A stretch of DNA of 64,000 nt from Cupriavidus metallidurans CH34 (GCF_000196015.1 NC_007973.1:2480001-2544000); one strand, 5' to 3'; counted from the stretch's first letter, positions 51,575 to 62,924 are shown. The notes: generated by a model from the sequence alone, not told the origin. A program made the numbers and translations.

Positions 51575-51637
51575 CATGTCACTGCGATTCAAAGGCGCTG
51601 ACCTGCGCCCCGTGCTGACCGAAGCCATCGCCAATCA
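51575..51637 (+). pseudogene. DUF3085 gene, 5' part (interrupted by transposon)
   Basis: MSLRFKGADLRPVLTEAIAN then Gln, after which the mercury transposon begins. The remainder of the gene is at 55575-55865. Removing the transposon and one copy of the 5-bp duplication restores one frame (AIANQCRIVLVKDQGVYFLA), giving a DUF3085 protein of about 117 residues. A ribosome-binding site CAGGAG lies upstream. Confidence 0.8.
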
Positions 51638-51692
51638 GGGGTCGTCTCAGAAAACGGAAAAAAATCGTACGCTAAGAGCCGAAGTGGGCCCT

Positions 51693-52100
51693 TTAGCAGC
51701 AATGCAAAGCTGCGATCAACGGGCAGGAAACATTGCCATGGTGCGCGTTGCACTCTCTCACTAGCGTCGACAGGGCCTCTTCCATCCGCGTGAGGTCCGC
51801 CATGCGTGCGCGCACATCGGCCAGCCGGTGAGCAGCCAGTTCGGCCGCCTCGCTGCAATGGGTGCCGTCCTCCAGTTTCAGGAGCTGGCCGACTTCATCC
51901 AGGCTGAATCCCAGGCGCTGGGCTGACTTCACGAACTTCACCCGCGCCACGTCCGCCTGCCCGTAGCGGCGGATGCGACCGTAGGGCCGCTCCGGCTGGG
52001 GTAGCAAGCCCTTGAGCTGATAGAAGCGGATCGTCTCCACGTTGACCCGGGCTGCCTTGGCGAAGGCCCCGATGGTCAGATTCTCTTGAGCGTTCTCCAT
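51693..52100 (-). CDS. merR: Mercury-responsive regulator MerR
   Basis: A 135-residue Mer[41 protein letters not shown], and the Hg-binding cysteines in [22 protein letters not shown]. It represses, and with Hg(II) activates, the divergent merTPA promoter at 52106-52136. The stop lies 17 bp inside the left inverted repeat end. Confidence 0.95.
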   Translation of the reverse strand: MENAQENLTIGAFAKAARVNVETIRFYQLKGLLPQPERPYGRIRRYGQADVARVKFVKSAQRLGFSLDEVGQLLKLEDGTHCSEAAELAAHRLADVRARMADLTRMEEALSTLVRECNAHHGNVSCPLIAALHCC

Positions 52101-52105
52101 GGCGC

Positions 52106-52136
52106 TTGACTCCGTAGTTGACTACGGAAGTAACGT
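52106..52136 (+). promoter_or_regulatory. mer operator/promoter
   Basis: -35 TTGACT (52106-52111), 19-bp spacer containing the dyad TCCGTAGTTGACTACGGA, and -10-like TAACGT (52131-52136). Classical MerR-controlled promoter. Confidence 0.85.
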
Positions 52137-52171
52137 TACAGCATCAAGCGAAGTCCCGGAAGGAGAACCTT

Positions 52172-52522
52172 ATGTCGGAACCCAAGAACGGCTGCGGCGC
52201 ACTGGCGACCGGCGGCGTCGCGGCCGTCCTCGCCTCGGCCTGCTGCCTCGGCCCCCTTGTCCTGGTCGCGCTCGGCTTCTCTGGCGCGTGGATCGGCAAC
52301 CTGACCGTGCTGGAGCCGTATCGGCCGATCTTCATCGGCGCAGCGCTCATCGCGCTGTTCTTCGCCTGGCGCAGCATCTTCCGACCAGCCCATGCCTGCA
52401 AGCCCGGCGACGTTTGCGCCGTGCCCCAAGTGCGGACTGCCTACAAGGTGATCTTCTGGATCGTGGCCGCCCTGGTTCTGGTTGCCCTCGCGTTTCCCTA
52501 CGTCCTGCCGCTGTTCTACTGA
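52172..52522 (+). CDS. merT: Mercuric transport protein MerT
   Basis: A 116-residue inner membrane protein with three helices. The first contains the Cys pair LASACCLGPLVLVALG, and the loop after the second has HACKPGDVCAVPQ. It moves Hg(II) from MerP into the cytosol for MerA. ATG 52172 follows GGAAGGAGAA. Confidence 0.95.
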   Translation: MSEPKNGCGALATGGVAAVLASACCLGPLVLVALGFSGAWIGNLTVLEPYRPIFIGAALIALFFAWRSIFRPAHACKPGDVCAVPQVRTAYKVIFWIVAALVLVALAFPYVLPLFY

Positions 52523-52534
52523 AAGGAGATCACC

Positions 52535-54519
<1,985 letters not shown>

Positions 54520-54537
54520 GGAAAAGGGAGGTGTTCG

Positions 54538-55535
54538 ATGAACGCCTACAGCCGCGCCAACCGCCGCATCTACGCGGCCTTGTCCGATCCCCTGTCGGCC
54601 ACCCACCGGCACCGCCTCGACGATCTGCTCAAGCGCCACGACAACGGCAAGACGACCTGGCTGGCCTGGCTGCGCCAGTCGCCCGTCAAGCCGAACTCGC
54701 GCCACATACTCGAACACATCGAGCGCCTCAAAGCCTGGCAGGCGCTCGACCTGCCTTCCGGCATCGAGCGGTCGGTGCACCAGAACCGCCTGCTCAAGAT
54801 CGCCCGCGAAGGCGGCCAGATGACGCCCGCCGATCTGGCCAAGTTCGAGGCACAGCGCCGCTACGCGACCCTGGTGCGCTCGCCATCGAGGGCATGGCCA
54901 CCGTCACCGACGAAATCATCGACCTGCACGACCGCATCCTGGGCAAGCTGTTCAACGCTGCCAAGCACAAGCATCAGCAGCAGTTCCAGGCGTCCGGCAA
55001 GGCGATCAACGCCAAGGTGCGGCTGGCCACCTCGATCAAGCAGGGCACGGTGACGGCCTCGCTGATGCTCAGGAAACTCGGCAGCTACCCGCGCCAGAAC
55101 GGCCTGGCCGTGGCGCTGCGCGAGCTGGGCCGCATCGAGCGAACGCTGTTCATCCTGGACTGGCTGCAAAGCGTCGAGCTGCGCCGCCGCGTGCATGCCG
55201 GACTGAACAAGGGCGAAGCCCGCAACGCGCTAGCCCGCGCCGTGTTCTTCAACCGGCTGGGCGAAATCCGCGACCGCAGTTTCGAGCAGCAGCGCTACCG
55301 GGCCAGCGGCCTCAACCTGGTGACGGCGGCCATAGTGTTGTGGAACACGGTCTATCTGGAACGGGCCTCAAACGCCTTACGCGGTCACGGCCAGACTGTC
55401 GATGACGCCCTGTTGCAGTACCTGTCGCCGCTGGGCTGGGAGCACATCAACCTGACCGGCGATTACCTCTGGCGCAGCAGCGCCAAGATCGGCGCGGGCA
55501 AGTTCAGGCCGCTACGACCGCTGCAACCGGCTTAG
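54538..55535 (+). pseudogene. tnpA: Tn3-family transposase TnpA remnant (frameshift and large internal deletion)
   Basis: The first segment ([40 protein letters not shown]) is from the N-terminal third of TnpA. One base is missing near 54881 (GTGGCG reduced to GTGCG), and the frame resumes with [20 protein letters not shown]. After [10 protein letters not shown] the sequence jumps to the C-terminal end ([37 protein letters not shown]). Roughly 500 residues with most catalytic residues are gone. The normal length is near 990. Confidence 0.85.
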
Positions 55536-55574
55536 CGTACGATTTTTTCCGTTTTCTGAGACGTCCCCAATCAG

Positions 55575-55865
55575 TGCCGCATTGTCCTGGTCAAGGATCA
55601 GGGCGTGTACTTCCTCGCCGAGCGTGGGGAGCGTCGCCCGGATGGGCGCCAGGCACTGCTCGCCTACGCCGTCGGATGCAACCCGGACACCGACCCGTTC
55701 GATGACTGGTGGCACCTCGCCGGCCGCGAGCTGGGCGGCGATGACTTCGCGGAGTATTTCGACCCGAAGGACGGCCTGTTCACGCGCCTCCAGCACTCGG
55801 CGGACGATCTCGTGCTTTCCGCCACCGCCACGCACCTGTCCTTAGCAGTGGTGCCTCCCGCCTGA
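55575..55865 (+). pseudogene. DUF3085 gene, 3' part
   Basis: Continues the frame of 51575-51637: CRIVLVKDQGVYFLAERGER, DPFDDWWHLAGRELGGDDFA, EYFDPKDGLFTRLQ and a terminal AVVPPA. DUF3085 is an ICE-associated family of unknown function. Confidence 0.8.
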
Positions 55866-55883
55866 CGCGGCAACCGCCTCGCA

Positions 55884-55908
55884 GCCCCCGCATCGGGGGC
55901 CTTCTTTT
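55884..55908 (+). terminator. Rho-independent terminator after the DUF3085 gene
   Basis: GCCCCCG-CAT-CGGGGGC followed by CTTCTTTTG. Confidence 0.75.
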
Positions 55909-56006
55909 GTTCGCACCGCCGCCATCGCCGCGCGTGCGCGTTTGTCTCCAGCCGCCGAGGCACGCCCCGCCGGCCACAACGCCGGCATGCCACCGGAGAC
56001 AACCGC

Positions 56007-56457
56007 ATGAACACGCCATCGACCTCGCCGAGGCTGCACCTCCTACCGGTGTCGCTGCGCACGGCCAATGCATTCGTTCTGTCGCACCATCGCCACCACC
56101 GCCCGGTCCAGGGCGCGAAGTTCGCCCTGGCCGTCACGCTGAGCGACAGCGACCTGATCCACGGCGTGGCCATTGTCGGCCGCCCGGTCGCGCGGCACCT
56201 GGACGCTGGAAGTCACGCGGCTGTGCACCGACGGCACACCCAGCGCCTGCAGCAAGCTCTACGGCGCGGCCTGGCAGGCGGCAAGGGCGCTGGGCTACAT
56301 ACGCCTGCTCACCTACACCATGCCCGACGAAGGTGGCGCCAGCCTGCGCGCCGCCGGCTGGCGGCTGATCGGCGCGCGCGGTGGCGGCGCCTGGAGCCGT
56401 CCCGGCCGTCCGCGCGCCGATACCCCCGAGCACCTGCGCGGCGCCAAGTGCCTGTGA
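56007..56457 (+). pseudogene. XF1762-family gene with a short deletion
   Basis: The N-terminal half in one frame (LHLLPVSLRTANAFVLSHHR, FALAVTLSDSDLIHGVAIVG, RPVARHLD) and the C-terminal half in another (TLEVTRLCTDGTPSACSKLY, GAAWQAARALGYIRLLTYTM, DEGGASLRAAGWRLIGARGG) together make one XF1762-family (acetyltransferase-like) protein. At about 56200 a block of some 11 nt seems lost between two CTGGACG copies, joining HLD directly to the TLEV frame. Confidence 0.75.
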
Positions 56458-56767
56458 CAGGCGCCGGGTGGCGCGGACAAAGGGAAGCGCCCGGGTGCCG
56501 ATTGATTGCTGCCGCGCGCGCGAGGCCCCGCCATGCTGGCCCCATGCCTGCTGACGTCGTCAGCGACATGCCAGGCAACCATCGGTCTTCGAGGTTGCGG
56601 CGCAGTTCCCACTGCGTGACCGAGCCAGCTCGCACCGCATCCTTCCGCGAGCGGCCACCAGCCTCTGGTGGCGGATGCTTTCGCCTTATCAACCCACCGC
56701 GGGGTCACGCACCTTCCCCGCATGCGTGGGCCGGTGTGTCTCCGCTTCATCCCAATGGAGATTCACC
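56458..56767 (+). promoter_or_regulatory. Leader of the STY4534-type gene
   Basis: 310 bp without a gene. It contains a perfect hairpin GCCACCAG-CCT-CTGGTGGC at 56654-56672, 95 nt before the next start codon. Confidence 0.45.
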
Positions 56768-57673
56768 ATGAACACCACGTCCAACGAGAAATCGTATTTC
56801 GACCTCCACACCTCGGGCATCGGCTACATCCAGCGTGTCCGTGAAGTGCCCGTCCGGGGCGGCCGCCGTGCGCAGCCTTTCCTGGCATGCACCATCGCCG
56901 CGCTGGTCGGCCCCGCCCGGGACCCCAGCTACCGCTACTTCGACGTCAAGGTCTCGGGTGCCGAGGCCAAGAAGCTCGTTCAGCGCTACATCGGCGTTGA
57001 CGATCCCAAGCAGCGCCCGCTGGTGCGCTTTCGCCTCGGTGACCTGTGGGGCGATGTGTACATCCGCGACAAGGGTGAGCAGAAGGGTCAGGCCGCCGCG
57101 TCCCTCAAGGCGCGACTGCTCAAGGCCGAACTGATCGACCGGGCCGAACTGGCTTCGATCGAGCAGCACGAGTTGATCACCCGCGGCATCGGCTATCTCA
57201 ATCGTGTGAAGGACGTCACCCCAAAAGCTGGCGACTCGTTCCTCTCTTGCACCGTCGCGGCACTGGCCGGGCCTGTCGATGAACCGGAGTATCGGTACTT
57301 CGACACCATCGTCGCCACCCCGGAAGCCGAGCACCTGGTTCGCCGGTGCGTTCAGGCCGTCGAGGGTGACCGCAAGGTGCTGATCGCCTTCCGTCTGAAC
57401 GACATGAAGATCGATCCGTACATCCGCACCAAGGGTGAGCACGCCGGGGAACCGGCCGCCAGCCTGGAATCGACGCTGGTCCACATCGGTCTCATCAAGA
57501 TCGACGGCACCCAGGTCTATCCGACGAGCCAGGCGCAAGCCGAGGCGCCGCCGGCCGAAGACGCATCCGCGTCCGAAGCCGACGATGCCATCGACACGGC
57601 CACCGAGCCCGCCGAGCGCGAGCCCGAGGCGCAAGTCCAGGAGCAGGAGCCGGCATTGGCTGCTTCGTTCTGA
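56768..57673 (+). CDS. STY4534-family ICE replication-associated protein (DUF3577)
   Basis: A 301-residue protein made of two similar modules. Module 1 (about residues 7-130) has YFDLHTSGIGYIQRVREVPV, FLACTIAALVGPARDPSYRY and LVRFRLGDLWGDVYIR. Module 2 (about 130-245) repeats HELITRGIGYLNRVKDV, FLSCTVAALAGPVDEPEYRY and LIAFRLNDMKIDPYIRTKGE. The C-terminal tail is Ala/Glu/Pro-rich. The family is annotated as a replication protein of islands; the biochemical role is not known to me. Confidence 0.88.
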   Translation: MNTTSNEKSYFDLHTSGIGYIQRVREVPVRGGRRAQPFLACTIAALVGPARDPSYRYFDVKVSGAEAKKLVQRYIGVDDPKQRPLVRFRLGDLWGDVYIRDKGEQKGQAAASLKARLLKAELIDRAELASIEQHELITRGIGYLNRVKDVTPKAGDSFLSCTVAALAGPVDEPEYRYFDTIVATPEAEHLVRRCVQAVEGDRKVLIAFRLNDMKIDPYIRTKGEHAGEPAASLESTLVHIGLIKIDGTQVYPTSQAQAEAPPAEDASASEADDAIDTATEPAEREPEAQVQEQEPALAASF

Positions 57674-57818
57674 TCCGGCACGGCCTCTCACGGGGCCTTG
57701 TCGCTTTTCCTCCCCACGTACGCCGCGTCCCCAGGACGCGTGCTTGCGCATTTCATCCCCCGAGTTCCGCGTGGTCTCACGGCCACGCGGTTGTCGAATT
57801 TCTCAAAGGAGATCAGCC

Positions 57819-58646
57819 ATGTCTCTGGTATCCCGCTTTGCTCCGCAATCCCCGATCCTGCGCTCTGATCGCCCACTCTCGGACGACCGCATTCGTGCCG
57901 TCGTTCCGTCGATCTTCGCCGACGCTCCACATGGGAGCCGGTCCGATCGGTATGCCTACATACCGACCTCGACCGTGCTGACCAAGCTGCGCCAGGAGGG
58001 CTTCGAGCCCTTCATGGTGTGTCAGACGCGCGTGCGCAACGAAGACCGGCGCGAGTACACGAAGCACCTCATCCGACTTCGCCATGCAAGCCAGATCAAC
58101 GGCGACGAGGCGAACGAGATCATCCTGCTCAACAGCCATGACGGCACGAGCAGCTATCAGATGCTCGCCGGCATGTTCCGGTTCGTCTGCCACAACGGCC
58201 TGGTTTGCGGTGACACCACCGCAGACATCCGCGTTCCCCACAAGGGCGACGTGGCCAGCCAGGTGATCGAAGGTGCCTACGGAGTCCTCGAAGGTTTCGA
58301 GCGCGTGCATAACGCGCGCGATGCGATGCGCACCATCACCCTCGATGAGGGCGAAGCGGAGGTCTTTGCGAACTCTGCGCTCGCACTCAAGTACGACGAT
58401 CCGGCCAAGTCCACGCCTGTCACCGAGAGCCAACTGCTGGCCCCTCGGCGATGGGACGACCGCAAGAACGACCTGTGGGCCGTCTTCAACCGCGTCCAGG
58501 AGAACCTAGTCAAAGGGGGCCTGAACGGACGCACGGCCAACGGCCGCAATCAGCGCACCCGTCCGGTGCAAGGCATCGACCAGAACCTGCGCCTGAACCG
58601 GGCGTTGTGGCTGCTGGCCGAAGGCATGCGCCAGCTCAAGGCGTGA
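57819..58646 (+). CDS. DUF932-domain protein
   Basis: A 275-residue protein of the DUF932 family (phage and plasmid proteins related to LGT-like/YubP types): YAYIPTSTVLTKLRQEGFEP, EYTKHLIRLRHASQINGDEA, NEIILLNSHDGTSSYQMLAG and MFRFVCHNGLVCGDTTADIR. The function is unknown. AAAGGAGAT precedes ATG 57819. Confidence 0.88.
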   Translation: MSLVSRFAPQSPILRSDRPLSDDRIRAVVPSIFADAPHGSRSDRYAYIPTSTVLTKLRQEGFEPFMVCQTRVRNEDRREYTKHLIRLRHASQINGDEANEIILLNSHDGTSSYQMLAGMFRFVCHNGLVCGDTTADIRVPHKGDVASQVIEGAYGVLEGFERVHNARDAMRTITLDEGEAEVFANSALALKYDDPAKSTPVTESQLLAPRRWDDRKNDLWAVFNRVQENLVKGGLNGRTANGRNQRTRPVQGIDQNLRLNRALWLLAEGMRQLKA

Positions 58647-58658
58647 TGCCACGCGGAC

Positions 58659-58679
58659 CTCGCCCACCTCGGGCGAGGC
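58659..58679 (+). promoter_or_regulatory. Leader hairpin
   Basis: CCTCGCCC and GGGCGAGG, 8-bp perfect stem with a 5-nt loop, 61 nt before the next start codon. Confidence 0.5.
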
Positions 58680-58740
58680 CATTTCCTCTCATCCACCGGG
58701 TGCCGTCGGCGGCCCGTCATTCATCATCAGGAGAACCATC

Positions 58741-59430
58741 ATGGCAACCCCATCGGCTTCCGAGAAATCTGTTGCGCCCATCGTCGTCCCCGGCCAGCTC
58801 ACGCTGCGTACCATCCGCGGCAAGAACGGCCCGTTCACGGTTGGCCGCCTCGCGACGCACCTCGGTACTTTCGAGGTCAAAGACCCGGAGCTGGAGCAGT
58901 ACCCCGAAGGCAAGTACGACGGGGAATTCATCATCAGGTACATCTTCCCGAAGTCCTATCCGGTCGGCGGCGGCATGCGGTTCGAGATCCGTGCCAGCCT
59001 CGACGGCATGACGCTCAACGGCATCGACAAACTCAGCCGCGACGAAGCCCGCAGCTTCGCCACCCAGGACGTCGATCCGCTCGATGAAGAGCAAGGGGCG
59101 CAGCCTGCGGCAACGCCGGCCAAGCCCACCAAAGCGTCCAGGCCCGCCAAGCCCGCACCCGTGCAGGCGTCCGCGGACCCGCTGGTCGATACCACGCCCT
59201 TCGGCGTGGATGCGCCACCGCCTGCTACGGCCGCTGCCCCCGGCAGCACCGAAGACGGTGACGCCGCGCTCTTCGGCCTGCTGTGGCCGCTGGGCGAGTC
59301 CGTGAAACTGGATTCGACCATCGACCGCCGCACCCTGCGCGCGCAGATCGCCCGCCTGGGCGAGCTGGGCTACGCGCTGGACTTCAAGACGCAGGAGTGG
59401 AGCCGCCAGGCCGAACCAAAACCTGCGTGA
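58741..59430 (+). CDS. DUF3275-family protein
   Basis: A 229-residue protein. The N-terminal DUF3275 domain (about 15-110) reads VPGQLTLRTIRGKNGPFTVG, TFEVKDPELEQYPEGKYDGE and FIIRYIFPKSYPVGGGMRFE. A Pro/Ala-rich linker follows, then a C-terminal LFGLLWPLGESVKLDSTIDR. It is a core protein of these ICEs, of unknown role. CAGGAGAA precedes the ATG. Confidence 0.88.
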   Translation: MATPSASEKSVAPIVVPGQLTLRTIRGKNGPFTVGRLATHLGTFEVKDPELEQYPEGKYDGEFIIRYIFPKSYPVGGGMRFEIRASLDGMTLNGIDKLSRDEARSFATQDVDPLDEEQGAQPAATPAKPTKASRPAKPAPVQASADPLVDTTPFGVDAPPPATAAAPGSTEDGDAALFGLLWPLGESVKLDSTIDRRTLRAQIARLGELGYALDFKTQEWSRQAEPKPA

Positions 59431-59524
59431 TCGCAGACGCCGCATGCGCGGTGTTCTTCATCCACCCGCCGGGGTTCCTTTCCCATGCGGGGGAGGCCCT
59501 GGCCATTTTCTGGAGGTCTCCATC

Positions 59525-59866
59525 ATGTCCACCATCGCTTGCGATACCCCGCGTTCAACGCTGGATGAACCCGCGTGGCGGGACCTTTGCAAAGCGGCCG
59601 CCGCACACGCCCAGCGCGGTTGCGGCTTGTCCTACGACCACTACGTGACGCTCTTCAGTTCGGCGATCGACGCACAGGCCAATCGTTTGCCGGATGAGCA
59701 ACGTGCTCAGGCTCTCGAAATCGCGGCCCAGGAATGGGACTACGCAACACCTGCCGAACGGCAGGAAACCCAGGACTGGAATGCGGAGCATGGCTATTGC
59801 TCGCACGGGATCGAGTTCGGCTACTGCCCGGCCGGTTGTGATCGAGACGATGACGACTGGGATTGA
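59525..59866 (+). CDS. Small ICE protein with C-terminal Cys/His cluster
   Basis: A 113-residue protein. The helical body has WRDLCKAAAAHAQRGCGLSY and ALEIAAQEWDYATPAERQET. The tail YCSHGIEFGYCPAGC is followed by an Asp-rich end and could bind zinc (three Cys and one His closely spaced). No family is known to me. CTGGAGG precedes ATG 59525. Confidence 0.65.
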   Translation: MSTIACDTPRSTLDEPAWRDLCKAAAAHAQRGCGLSYDHYVTLFSSAIDAQANRLPDEQRAQALEIAAQEWDYATPAERQETQDWNAEHGYCSHGIEFGYCPAGCDRDDDDWD

Positions 59867-59970
59867 GGGCGACGCATAGGTTCCTTCGCCGCAGATGCGG
59901 CATTCCATCACCCGCTGGGGGTTCTTCCCCACGGGGAGGCCTTCAGCTCAACTTTTCGAGGAGGCCTCTC

Positions 59971-60378
59971 ATGGGCTGGTATTTCTCAAACCAATCGCGG
60001 TCCGAACTGATCGCGGAACTGATCGCACCGCAAGAGACCGAGCGCGCCAGCGTCAAGGTCATCGCTCACACCCTGCGCGGCAACGTGCTGTGGTCCGTCG
60101 CCGAAGTGACCGCCAAGGTCGAAGGCGTGCATCGTGATCTCGCACCGGGCCAGTCCCTGCGCTACATCCGCTGCGATCTGCTTGAACGAAGCGGCGGCCA
60201 GTGGGGCTACAAGTCCTTGGACGAGTCCATGCACCCGTACTACTACACGTGCCCGCTGTCCTATCTGGACCTCGCACCGGAGCAGTCCGCCGACTGGCGT
60301 GCAGGCGTTCGCGCCTACCACGCCCGGCGGCGCACACCCACGGCATCCGCGGCATCCGCCGCGGCGTCGATGGCCTGA
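59971..60378 (+). CDS. ICE protein of the DUF6927 type
   Basis: A 135-residue protein: MGWYFSNQSRSELIAELIAP, VIAHTLRGNVLWSVAEVTAK and WGYKSLDESMHPYYYTCPLS then YLDL. The MGWYF start and tight Tyr/Pro/Cys region are characteristic of a plasmid/ICE family annotated DUF6927. CGAGGAGG precedes it. Confidence 0.7.
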   Translation: MGWYFSNQSRSELIAELIAPQETERASVKVIAHTLRGNVLWSVAEVTAKVEGVHRDLAPGQSLRYIRCDLLERSGGQWGYKSLDESMHPYYYTCPLSYLDLAPEQSADWRAGVRAYHARRRTPTASAASAAASMA

Positions 60379-60394
60379 GCCAGGAGGAACCGAC

Positions 60395-60655
60395 ATGGAC
60401 CCGATCCTGGCAACGCTTCCGCCCTCGTTGCTGGCACTCGTTGAAGGGAGTTTGTCCAACGACGAAGTGTCCTCCGACGAGGAAATGCTGGCGTACTTCA
60501 TCGACAACGGCCTCACCGAGGACCAGGCACGGCAGGCACTGACCTACCGCGACCAGTACCTCAACAACATCTACCTGGAAGGCTTCACGCCGATCACTTC
60601 GGCGGACGAGCCGCTTCACTTCAACCCGCACACCCGGCAGTTCGAGCCGGACTGA
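60395..60655 (+). CDS. Small acidic ICE protein
   Basis: An 86-residue acidic protein starting 16 bp after the previous gene: LATLPPSLLALVEGSLSNDE, LAYFIDNGLTEDQARQALTY and LEGFTPITSADEPLHFNPHT. The helix-turn-helix-like middle resembles a small UBA-type helical bundle, but this is only a shape impression. Function unknown. Confidence 0.6.
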   Translation: MDPILATLPPSLLALVEGSLSNDEVSSDEEMLAYFIDNGLTEDQARQALTYRDQYLNNIYLEGFTPITSADEPLHFNPHTRQFEPD

Positions 60656-60673
60656 GCGGTTTTCTTCCACCCC

Positions 60674-60694
60674 CTGGGGCAGTACTTGCCCCAG
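60674..60694 (+). promoter_or_regulatory. Leader hairpin
   Basis: CTGGGGCA and TGCCCCAG, 8-bp perfect stem with a GTACT loop, 37 nt before the next start codon. Confidence 0.5.
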
Positions 60695-60731
60695 CGGGCG
60701 GTGCTGTTCCCGTTCATCCGAGGACACCACC

Positions 60732-61379
60732 ATGCCCGCAAACACTTCTTCCACGCTGTACCGCATCGACGAATGCCCGGACGTGATGGCCGACGCCTGC
60801 GTCGGCGATGACCAGGGCAACCTGATCTTCCTGTCCATCTGGGCGCGGGACACCGCCGTCCAGCAGTTCCTCGCTCGCCTGACCCTCGGGCGCGACGAGC
60901 AGGGACTGGACCAGTTCCACGTCATCACCGACCAGGGCGGCAGCGTCCCGGTATTCATCGGCAACGTCGATCGCCTGGAAAAGCGCATCACGCGCGCGTA
61001 CCGGCGGACGCTGTTCGGCTCGCTGTCCAACGTGTGGCTGTTCGACCGGCGCTGCGTCAAGCCCGACAAGGCCAACGCCAGCGCATTGGCACTGCTGCCA
61101 CGCGACAGCGCCCACAGGCTTGACCGCCTGTGGATGCTGGTGCGGGACACCTGCCCGTTGCCGCTGCTCGATCACTGGCGCGAGACCGTGCTGGAACTGC
61201 TGCAAACCCGCGAGATGCTGGCCCGCCTTCCGTTCGCCCTCGGGCCGCTGGAAGGCCATCGGCTCGCCATCGACGTGCCGGCGCTGACCCTGGCGCTCGG
61301 CTCCCTGATCCGCAGCGACGCGCTCACCGCCTATCCGTATCCGGCCAAGATTTGGACGCCGGAAGCGGTAGCGGCTTGA
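60732..61379 (+). CDS. ICE hypothetical protein
   Basis: A 215-residue protein: ACVGDDQGNLIFLSIWARDT, VQQFLARLTLGRDEQGLDQF, VDRLEKRITRAYRRTLFGSL, and LWMLVRDTCPLPLLDHWRET. Conserved order in this ICE class suggests a core function, which I cannot name. Confidence 0.7.
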   Translation: MPANTSSTLYRIDECPDVMADACVGDDQGNLIFLSIWARDTAVQQFLARLTLGRDEQGLDQFHVITDQGGSVPVFIGNVDRLEKRITRAYRRTLFGSLSNVWLFDRRCVKPDKANASALALLPRDSAHRLDRLWMLVRDTCPLPLLDHWRETVLELLQTREMLARLPFALGPLEGHRLAIDVPALTLALGSLIRSDALTAYPYPAKIWTPEAVAA

Positions 61380-61443
61380 CCCACCCTCGGAGGCACGCCT
61401 TGGCGTACTTCCGTGTTTCATCCCCGCCAACCAGGAGACTTCC

Positions 61444-62553
61444 ATGGCCCTCATGTTCCCGCGGCTCGCCCGCAATTTCGTCAAGAACGGATATTTCCCG
61501 ACCGACGAACCCACGCTCGAAAGAGCGCTCAACGCACTGATGCCCAGCGACGGGCCGATGTGCATCCTCGATCCCTGCGCCGGCGAAGGCGTGGCGATCG
61601 CCGAAGCCGCCCATGCCCTCGGGCGCGAGCAGGCAAAGGCGTTCGCCGTCGAGTTCGACGCGGAGCGGGCGCGCCATGCCCGCGGCCTGGTCGATCACTG
61701 CCTGCACGCGGACCTGATGGACACGATGGTCTCCAAGCAGTCCTTCGGGCTGCTCTGGCTCAACCCGCCGTATGGGGACCTGTCCAAGGACGTCAACGGC
61801 AACATCGGCTATCAGGGCCAGGGCCGTGCCCGCCTTGAAAAGCTGTTCTACCAGCGCACGCTCTCGCTGCTGCAATACGGCGGCGTGCTGGTTTTCATCG
61901 TCCCCGGCTACGTGCTCGACGCGGAGTTGGTCGGCTGGCTGACGCGCCACTACACGGACCTGCGCATCTACCGAGCGGTGGAGACGCAGTTCAAGCAGGT
62001 GGTGATCTTCGGACGCCGGGTGCGCCAGCGCGAGCAGGTGCCCGATGGCGTCAAGGCCGTGCGCAATCTGCTGTTGCAGGTAGGGCAAGGCGAAGTCGAA
62101 GCCGAGGAACTGCCGAGCGAGTGGCCGTTCCTGCCGTACATCGTCCCCGCCAGCCCGGCCGAGCCAGAGCATTTCTTCCGCGTGACGATGGAGCCCGAGC
62201 AGTTCGCCGATGAGGTTGGCAGGCTGCAAGGCTTGTGGCCATCGCAGGACACGCACCTGGGGGCTGCGCAGCAATCGCTGCGTCCACCGGCGCGGGCCTT
62301 GTCCCGCTGGCATCTCGCCCTGGCTCTGGCCGCGGGTGCGATCTCGGGGGTTGTGCGCTCCAAGACCGGGCGCGTGCTCGTCGTCAAAGGTGACACCCAC
62401 AAGGACAAGACGCTCCAGCGGGAGTTCACCGAACGCGAAGACGGCTCCATCGCCGAGACCCGCATCCTCACCGACAAGTTCGTTCCCGTCATCCGCGCGT
62501 GGGACATGACACCTGGCTCCGCGACACGGGGCGAGGTGTTGACCATTCGCTGA
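61444..62553 (+). CDS. DUF6094 protein with N6-adenine methyltransferase-like motifs
   Basis: A 369-residue protein. ILDPCAGEGVAIAEAAHALG (about residues 41-60) is a SAM-binding motif I with the following AVEFDAERA as motif II, and LLWLNPPYGDLSKD (about 101-114) is the NPPY catalytic motif of N6-adenine methyltransferases. The C-terminal half is ICE-specific. No target-recognition domain or restriction gene is evident in the window, so a modification, anti-restriction or DNA-processing role are all possible. It precedes a helicase gene by about 0.9 kb. Confidence 0.82.
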   Translation: MALMFPRLARNFVKNGYFPTDEPTLERALNALMPSDGPMCILDPCAGEGVAIAEAAHALGREQAKAFAVEFDAERARHARGLVDHCLHADLMDTMVSKQSFGLLWLNPPYGDLSKDVNGNIGYQGQGRARLEKLFYQRTLSLLQYGGVLVFIVPGYVLDAELVGWLTRHYTDLRIYRAVETQFKQVVIFGRRVRQREQVPDGVKAVRNLLLQVGQGEVEAEELPSEWPFLPYIVPASPAEPEHFFRVTMEPEQFADEVGRLQGLWPSQDTHLGAAQQSLRPPARALSRWHLALALAAGAISGVVRSKTGRVLVVKGDTHKDKTLQREFTEREDGSIAETRILTDKFVPVIRAWDMTPGSATRGEVLTIR

Positions 62554-62603
62554 TCCACCGGACGCGCTGCCGTCCTGCTGTACCAACTCGAAGGAGAAAC
62601 ACC

Positions 62604-62924
62604 ATGATCCCCAATCCGTTCAAGCGGCCTGCGCCGCACAAGCAACCGTTGTTCGCACCGAGTACGTTGAAGTTGAGCGAGAAGGTGCATTGGCTGGCCC
62701 GGCGAGGCCTGATCGACCCCTTGGCCTATGTCCAGCGCCATGTGCGCGGGGACTGGGGCGAGATCGATGAGGCCACACGCCAAGCCAACGACGTGGCGAT
62801 CCAACAGGACAACCTAATGATCTCGCAGTTCAGGATCACGCCGGACCTGGCGCTGATCGTCAAGACCAGCGAGGACCACCAGACCACGGTGGTCCAGCTT
62901 CCCGAAGAGCGGGACCTGATCTGA
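62604..62924 (+). CDS. Small RGDWG-motif ICE protein (copy 1)
   Basis: A 106-residue protein with LARRGLIDPLAYVQRHVRGD, WGEIDEATRQANDVAIQQDN and a C-terminal LIVKTSEDHQTTVVQLPEER. The LIDP.....RH.RGDWG...N...L.....L.I.T..D...T.V.LPE pattern is shared with the next gene and with plasmid proteins. Unknown function. Confidence 0.65.
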   Translation: MIPNPFKRPAPHKQPLFAPSTLKLSEKVHWLARRGLIDPLAYVQRHVRGDWGEIDEATRQANDVAIQQDNLMISQFRITPDLALIVKTSEDHQTTVVQLPEERDLI

